Of a stretch of DNA of 17,886 bases, positions 13,777-17,886 are shown in pieces. Where the stretch lies: contig JANOBJ010000263.1 of the NCBI GenBank assembly GCA_031411575.1, positions 1-17,886 on the forward strand. Reading direction: 5' to 3'. This DNA is from JANOBJ01 sp031411575 (GTDB taxonomy: Bacteria; Pseudomonadota; Gammaproteobacteria; Burkholderiales; Burkholderiaceae_C). Positions within the stretch are counted from its first letter, which is position 1. Every line of letters starts with the position of its first letter. Both the position numbers and the translations under genes were made by a program. The notes beneath the pieces were generated by a model. That model saw only the letters and a list, made by a program, of their open reading frames with translations, was not told the origin of the DNA and did no database searches.

Positions 13777-15504
13777 CTAATGGCCAGAGGCGCCCGATGC
13801 ACCAATGCCCGTTTCAGAACGCACTTGCTGCGCGAGGAAGCCCGCGCGGTCGACCTTGGCGCGCTGGCTGTTGTCCAGGATCGAGAACAGCCAGATGCCC
13901 ACAAAGCCGATCGTCATCGAGAACAGGGCGGGCGAAGTGTAGGGGAACAATGCCGAGCCCTTGGGGTTTCCGAGCGTCGCCTCCCACACCGAAGGCGATA
14001 CCACCGTCAGCCCCACCGACGAGATCAGGCCGAGGAACCCACCGATCACAGCCCCTCTGGTTGTGCAGTCTTTCCAGAGGACCGACATGAAGAGTACCGG
14101 GAAGTTGGCCGACGCTGCAATGGCAAACGCCAACGACACCATGAAAGCAATGTTCTGCTTCTCGAATACGATGCCCAGCACCACCGCCAGCACGCCCAGA
14201 GCGATCGTCGTGACTTTCGAAACATTCAGTTCCGAGGCGCTGTCGGCCTTGCCATTCCTGATGACCGTCGCATAGAGGTCATGCGATACCGCCGAGGCGC
14301 CCGACAAGGTCAGGCCGGCCACCACAGCAAGAATGGTTGCGAAAGCCACAGCAGAAATGAATCCAAGGAACACGTTGCCGCCGACTGCGTTGGCAAGGTG
14401 GATGGCCGCCATGTTGCCGCCACCCAGCAACCCTCCCTTGGCGTCGAGGTACTGCGGATTGGTCAACACGAACGTGATTGCACCAAAGCCGATGATGAAG
14501 GTGAGCAGGTAGAAGTAACCAATCCAGCCCGTCGCCCACATCACCGATTTGCGCGCTTCCTTGGCGCTCGGAACGGTGAAGAACCGCATCAGGATGTGTG
14601 GCAGGCCCGCGGTGCCGAACATCAGCGCCATACCAAACGAGATGGCCGAGATCGGATCCTTCACGAAGTTACCAGGTCCCATGATGGACTGACCGATCGC
14701 GGCGGCGGCTTCGGCGGTTTTGCCATCCTTCAGTGCCAGATCGGTCTTTATCTTCACGGCCCCGGCGAACATGGCCTCGGGGCTGAAGCCAAAATGCCAC
14801 AGCACCGACAACGCCATGAAGGTGGCGCCACCCAGCAGGAGGCAAGCCTTGATGATCTGCACCCAGGTGGTCGCGGTCATGCCGCCAAACAGCACATACA
14901 CCATCATGAGAGAGCCCACGATGACGACCGCGATCCAGTATTCGAGTCCGAACAGAAGCTTGATCAGTTGCCCGGCGCCCACCATTTGCGCAATTAGGTA
15001 GAAAGCCACCACGACCAGCGTGCCGGAAGCGGCGAAGATGCGCACCGGCGCCTGTTTGAAGCGGAACGCCGCAACATCCGCAAACGTGAACTTGCCAAGA
15101 TTGCGCAACCGCTCAGCCATCAGGAAGGTGATAACTGGCCAACCCACCAAAAAGCCGATGGAATAGATCAAGCCATCGAAGCCGCTGGCCATCACGGCCG
15201 CTGAAATACCCAAAAAGGAGGCGGCCGACATGTAATCACCAGCAATCGCCAAGCCGTTCTGGAAGCCCGTTATTCCGCCGCCAGCCGTGTAGAAGTCTGC
15301 GGCGGACTTTGTCTTGGATGCAGCCCACTTGGTGATAAACAATGTCCCGATCACGAACATCGCGAACATGCTGATCGCCGTCCAGTTGGTGCCTTGCTTC
15401 TGCGCCTGACCCAGGTCGGCGCCGGCGGCATAGACGGCAACGGACGCGCCAACGAGCGCGGCCAGCGCTAGCGCTGCACGTGAGTGGTCAAGGAGGCGGC
15501 TCAT
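13777..15504 (-). CDS. actP: Cation/acetate symporter ActP
   Basis: 575-residue sodium:solute symporter family permease of the inner membrane that takes up acetate and other short carboxylates with a cation. It begins with a cleavable-looking hydrophobic segment (about 8-27) as in E. coli ActP (549 residues), then about 13 membrane helices. Family-typical stretches are KTKSAADFYTAGGGITGFQNG (65-85), AGDYMSAASFLGISA (about 88-102), FGTAGLPHILMRFFTVPSAKEAR and the SSS region VVAGLTLSGASAVSHDLYA. Its ATG overlaps the yjcH stop in ATGA. It heads the cluster with yjcH and probably supplies the transport function to which the downstream symporter-type kinase responds. Confidence 0.95.
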   Translation of the reverse strand: MSRLLDHSRAALALAALVGASVAVYAAGADLGQAQKQGTNWTAISMFAMFVIGTLFITKWAASKTKSAADFYTAGGGITGFQNGLAIAGDYMSAASFLGISAAVMASGFDGLIYSIGFLVGWPVITFLMAERLRNLGKFTFADVAAFRFKQAPVRIFAASGTLVVVAFYLIAQMVGAGQLIKLLFGLEYWIAVVIVGSLMMVYVLFGGMTATTWVQIIKACLLLGGATFMALSVLWHFGFSPEAMFAGAVKIKTDLALKDGKTAEAAAAIGQSIMGPGNFVKDPISAISFGMALMFGTAGLPHILMRFFTVPSAKEARKSVMWATGWIGYFYLLTFIIGFGAITFVLTNPQYLDAKGGLLGGGNMAAIHLANAVGGNVFLGFISAVAFATILAVVAGLTLSGASAVSHDLYATVIRNGKADSASELNVSKVTTIALGVLAVVLGIVFEKQNIAFMVSLAFAIAASANFPVLFMSVLWKDCTTRGAVIGGFLGLISSVGLTVVSPSVWEATLGNPKGSALFPYTSPALFSMTIGFVGIWLFSILDNSQRAKVDRAGFLAQQVRSETGIGASGASGH

Positions 15505-15809
15505 TTCAGCACCGCCTTCGCCACGTCGTTCGTCAAGTCATCAAATTCGCTATTGGCGCGTCTGACATAGATCGCTGTGATAACGACCGTGAACACAATG
15601 ACACCAAATCCGACCGGAATACCAACCGTCATGACACCCGCGCCGAGCTTTTGCGACAGAAACTCCTTATTGAACGCCACGAGCAGGATGAAACCGTAGT
15701 ACGCAACCATCATGGCCAGCGTCAACCACCAGCCAAAGCTTGATCGCTTGGCCTTGAGTTCCTGATACTTGGGATCGCGCAGAATCCGCTGAATCACGTC
15801 ATCGTCCAT
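15501..15809 (-). CDS. yjcH: DUF485 membrane protein YjcH
   Basis: 102-residue inner-membrane protein with two helices (about 26-46 and 58-83), and the DUF485 pattern ILRDPKYQELKAKRSSFGWWLT with FNKEFLSQKLG between the helices. DUF485 proteins are almost always encoded directly before ActP and are thought to be its partner, though their exact role is not established. The strong RBS AAGGAGA 5-6 bases before the ATG and a 4-base overlap with actP fit this. It is the first gene of the acetate cluster; the 125 bases before it are the most likely promoter region. Confidence 0.94.
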   Translation of the reverse strand: MDDDVIQRILRDPKYQELKAKRSSFGWWLTLAMMVAYYGFILLVAFNKEFLSQKLGAGVMTVGIPVGFGVIVFTVVITAIYVRRANSEFDDLTNDVAKAVLK

Positions 15810-15934
15810 AGTTGTCTCCTTGGAAACTTCGCGTCCTCAGGCGACGCTTTGCCTATGACTATGCGCTTTTCACAGACTCTGGTGATTGGAAAACAAGGGG
15901 TGACTTGACGTTGCGCAAGGCCACGCCAAATGAT
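15810..15934 (-). promoter_or_regulatory. Probable promoter / 5' leader region of the yjcH-actP operon
   Basis: This is the largest gap on the upstream side of the cluster. It holds a 5-base dyad GCGTC/GACGC (15831-15847) just before the RBS, an 8-base palindrome TTGCGCAA (15911-15918), and on the minus strand a TTGGCGTGGCCTTGCGC stretch that resembles a sigma-54 promoter but has one base too few between the GG and GC elements. No clear sigma-70 pair was recognised. The region is more AT-rich than its neighbours, and no terminator for ghrA is visible, so read-through from mccA-ghrA is possible. Confidence 0.4.
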
Positions 15935-16864
15935 TCAGTAGCCCATTGACGGATCGACGATTCCTGTGACTGGTTTGCCGTCCTGGAGCAATGCAATCTT
16001 GCCTGCAATCTGCGCGATGCTCTCATCACGCAGGGTACGCGCCGAGGTATGCGGCGTCACTGTGATTTTGGGGTGGCGCCAGAACGGGTCAGTTGACGGC
16101 AGCGGTTCGACACGAAACACATCCAGCGTTGCACCGGCCAGGTGCCCGGCATCCAGCAGCGCGATCAAGTCGTCATCGACCACATGCGCGCCCCGGGCCA
16201 CATTGACCACGTAGGCGCCTGGTCGAAGCCGCGTCAGCGTGTCGCGGTTCAGGATGTTCTCGGTCTCCGGCGTCAGCGGCAGCAGGCATACCAGGATGCG
16301 GCTTGCAGCCAGAAACTCGGCGAACTGCGCCGCGCCCGAGAAGCAGCGCACGCCATCGATGGCCTTGGGCGATCGGCTCCAGCCCGCGATCGGAAACTCA
16401 AACTGCGCCAGCGCGCGAGCCACCCGTTCGCCCAGCACGCCGAGCCCCATGATGCCCACCGGAAAATCGGCCCGCGCCCGCGGCCGCCGGAAGGACCACT
16501 TGCCCTGTTGCACATCAGTTTGGTAGCCGTCGAATTCGCGAAAATGGCGGATCACCGCATGGCACACGTATTCGGCCATCTGGACCGACATGCCCGCATC
16601 GTCCAGGCGCACCACCTGGGCCCCGGGAGGGAGACGCAGTTTCAGCAGCGCATCAACGCCTGCGCCGATGTTGAACAACGCCTTGAGATGCGGCTGCTCG
16701 TCCAGAAACTGCTGCGGTGGCGCCCAGACCACGGCGTAGTCGGCGGCATCCGCGGCGTGAGTACCCGGTGCCCACACCTGGACGCGGGCGCCCGGCAACG
16801 CGGCCTGCAGGCCCTCGACCCAGGGTTCTGGCCGCGTATCGGTACAGCAGAAGGCGATTCGCAT
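15935..16864 (-). CDS. ghrA: Glyoxylate/hydroxypyruvate reductase A-like D-2-hydroxyacid dehydrogenase
   Basis: 309-residue NAD(P)H-dependent reductase that would convert glyoxylate or hydroxypyruvate to glycolate or glycerate in the cytoplasm. The Rossmann motif is GLGVLG (140-145). The catalytic triad of the family is seen as Arg224 in NVARGAHVVD, Glu253 in FRVEPLP and His272 in TPHTSA. The protein has GhrA length, and the ending DPSMGY is family-like. The ATG at 16864 lies 12 bases after the mccA stop, with a weak RBS (GAAG), so it is probably co-transcribed with mccA. It may handle glyoxylate formed when acetate or acetyl-CoA is used through the glyoxylate shunt, which would fit the neighbouring acetate uptake genes; this link is inference. 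Confidence 0.88.
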   Translation of the reverse strand: MRIAFCCTDTRPEPWVEGLQAALPGARVQVWAPGTHAADAADYAVVWAPPQQFLDEQPHLKALFNIGAGVDALLKLRLPPGAQVVRLDDAGMSVQMAEYVCHAVIRHFREFDGYQTDVQQGKWSFRRPRARADFPVGIMGLGVLGERVARALAQFEFPIAGWSRSPKAIDGVRCFSGAAQFAEFLAASRILVCLLPLTPETENILNRDTLTRLRPGAYVVNVARGAHVVDDDLIALLDAGHLAGATLDVFRVEPLPSTDPFWRHPKITVTPHTSARTLRDESIAQIAGKIALLQDGKPVTGIVDPSMGY

Positions 16865-16876
16865 GCCAGGCTTCTG

Positions 16877-17886
16877 TCAAGCCTCAATCCGCAGCAACTC
16901 GGCGCCCTCCGCGACCTGATCGCCGGGTGCATAGAGCAGTTCCGCGACGGTTCCATCGGCTGGCGCTGCAATCGTGTGCTCCATCTTCATCGCCTCCATC
17001 ACGGCCAACGCCTGGCCCTTGCTGACCTTGTCACCTGACTTGACGGCAAATGACACCACTTTGCCGGGCATCGGCGCCGTCAGACGGCCCGCATCGGTAT
17101 GTGTCTCGCCGGCATGCGCCAGTGCGTCAACGACTATGATTTCTGTAGCACCCGATGACCCAAAGACGTGGACCTTCTCGCCTTTTTCCCACATTTTGAC
17201 GATCTGGCGCTGCCCGGCAAAGCGCAGGTCAACGCCGCCCGGTGAGGGCGAAAATTCCAGTGCGCCAGAGACGCCACCGACGGCCAGGGACAGGGTGCCG
17301 TCGCGTCGGCAAACCAGGGCTGCGGTGTGGGGCTCGCCATGAAACTCGAAGTCAAAGCGACGGGTGGTGACACCGTGCGAGCGCCAGCCGTCGCGCCGGT
17401 TCCACGGGTCGATCCAGTCAGGCGTCGGGCCGGTGGCGACCTCCGCCGCCCGTTCATCCAGCAGCTTTTGCACGACAGCTGCAGCGGCCGCCATCGGCAA
17501 GCCGATTTTTTCCTGCTTGAACAGGTGCGCCTCTTCGCGCTGGATTAGCGCGGTATCCAGGTTGGCACCGCTGAACGAGGGGCTGGTCACCACGTGGCGG
17601 AGAAACTGCACATTCGTGCTCAGCCCAACGATGCAGGTGCCCGCCAGCGCGGTGTCCAGCCGCGCCAGTGCCTGCTCGCGGTTGTCGCCATGAACAATGA
17701 GTTTGGCCACCATCGAATCGTAGAACGGTGAGATGGTGTCGCCCTCGCGCACCCCGTCGTCCACACGGACGGCAACGCCGCCACCCAGATCTGCACGCTC
17801 GAAAGCGGTGCATACCGGCTTTTGGTACACGTGCAGCGTGCCCGTTGCCGGCAGGAAGTTGTTGTCCGGCGTCTCGGCGCAGATGC
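16877..17886 (-). CDS. mccA: Methylcrotonyl-CoA carboxylase-type biotin subunit, C-terminal part (5' end outside window)
   Basis: The last 335 residues of an acyl-CoA carboxylase alpha chain, open to the window edge. The first visible residues, ICAETPDNNFLPATGTLHV, belong to the C-terminal part of the biotin carboxylase domain, followed by SPFYDSMVAKLIVHGDNREQAL. A linker (BT-like) domain follows, then a biotinyl domain with LTAPMPGKVVSF and AVMEAMKMEHTI; the biotinylated lysine codon is at 16985-16987. MCC carboxylates 3-methylcrotonyl-CoA in leucine degradation; acetyl- or propionyl-CoA carboxylases are close relatives. The ATGTLHVY wording and an HMG-CoA lyase gene in the same window favour MCC. 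No RBS information is available because the start is missing. Confidence 0.87.
   Translation of the reverse strand, partial: ICAETPDNNFLPATGTLHVYQKPVCTAFERADLGGGVAVRVDDGVREGDTISPFYDSMVAKLIVHGDNREQALARLDTALAGTCIVGLSTNVQFLRHVVTSPSFSGANLDTALIQREEAHLFKQEKIGLPMAAAAAVVQKLLDERAAEVATGPTPDWIDPWNRRDGWRSHGVTTRRFDFEFHGEPHTAALVCRRDGTLSLAVGGVSGALEFSPSPGGVDLRFAGQRQIVKMWEKGEKVHVFGSSGATEIIVVDALAHAGETHTDAGRLTAPMPGKVVSFAVKSGDKVSKGQALAVMEAMKMEHTIAAPADGTVAELLYAPGDQVAEGAELLRIEA

Noticed and set aside
15915..15932. A sigma-54-like promoter before yjcH (TTGGCGTGGCCTTGCGC on the minus strand)
   Set aside because: The spacing between the GG and GC elements is one base too short, which normally abolishes activity; kept only as a note in the leader region.

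Overview
The window is GC-rich bacterial chromosome. It looks like a Comamonadaceae-type betaproteobacterium (order Burkholderiales). The basis is the large UvrA-type protein, the MHS-family transporter with a periplasmic loop insert, the mccA to mvaB leucine-degradation context, and a family-typical GC-rich palindromic repeat; the genus cannot be fixed from this sequence. All convincing genes lie on the minus strand, so transcription runs from base 17886 towards base 1. Sixteen coding genes are called, two of them cut by the window edges. I see no tRNA, rRNA, CRISPR array, insertion sequence or phage gene.

In transcription order: the C-terminal half of a biotin-bearing acyl-CoA carboxylase subunit (methylcrotonyl-CoA type, mccA) and a ghrA-like 2-hydroxyacid dehydrogenase come first. 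After a 125-base gap begins a long, tightly packed cluster: yjcH (DUF485), actP (acetate/cation symporter), a cNMP-binding/CBS/DUF294 nucleotidyltransferase-like protein, a small two-helix membrane protein, a sodium:solute-symporter-type sensor histidine kinase (CbrA/CrbS architecture), a stand-alone CheY-like receiver, and a 721-residue protein that joins a membrane sensor and degenerate histidine-kinase core to an intact DEDDh 3'-5' exonuclease. Several junctions are 4-base ATGA overlaps or gaps of a few bases. A bipartite hairpin followed by a U run closes this cluster.

Next comes a second minus-strand group: mvaB (HMG-CoA lyase), a YbaK/ProX-type aminoacyl-tRNA deacylase, a DUF1289 cysteine-rich protein and a DsbA-fold 2-hydroxychromene-2-carboxylate isomerase-like protein, again almost without gaps. 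Then follow an MHS-family MFS transporter ended by a clear rho-independent terminator, a 54-residue membrane peptide, and the N-terminal 573 residues of a UvrA-family excinuclease ATPase that runs off the window.

The most interesting part is the acetate uptake/sensing cluster. A transporter-like kinase and a receiver with no output domain are followed, in a translationally coupled way, by a pseudo-kinase/exonuclease fusion, in the same operon as a nucleotidyltransferase-like cNMP/CBS protein. This suggests a nutrient-signalling pathway whose output could be nucleic acid or nucleotide chemistry instead of classic DNA binding. The cluster also sits between two leucine-degradation genes (mccA and mvaB), whose pathway ends in acetyl-CoA and acetoacetate.
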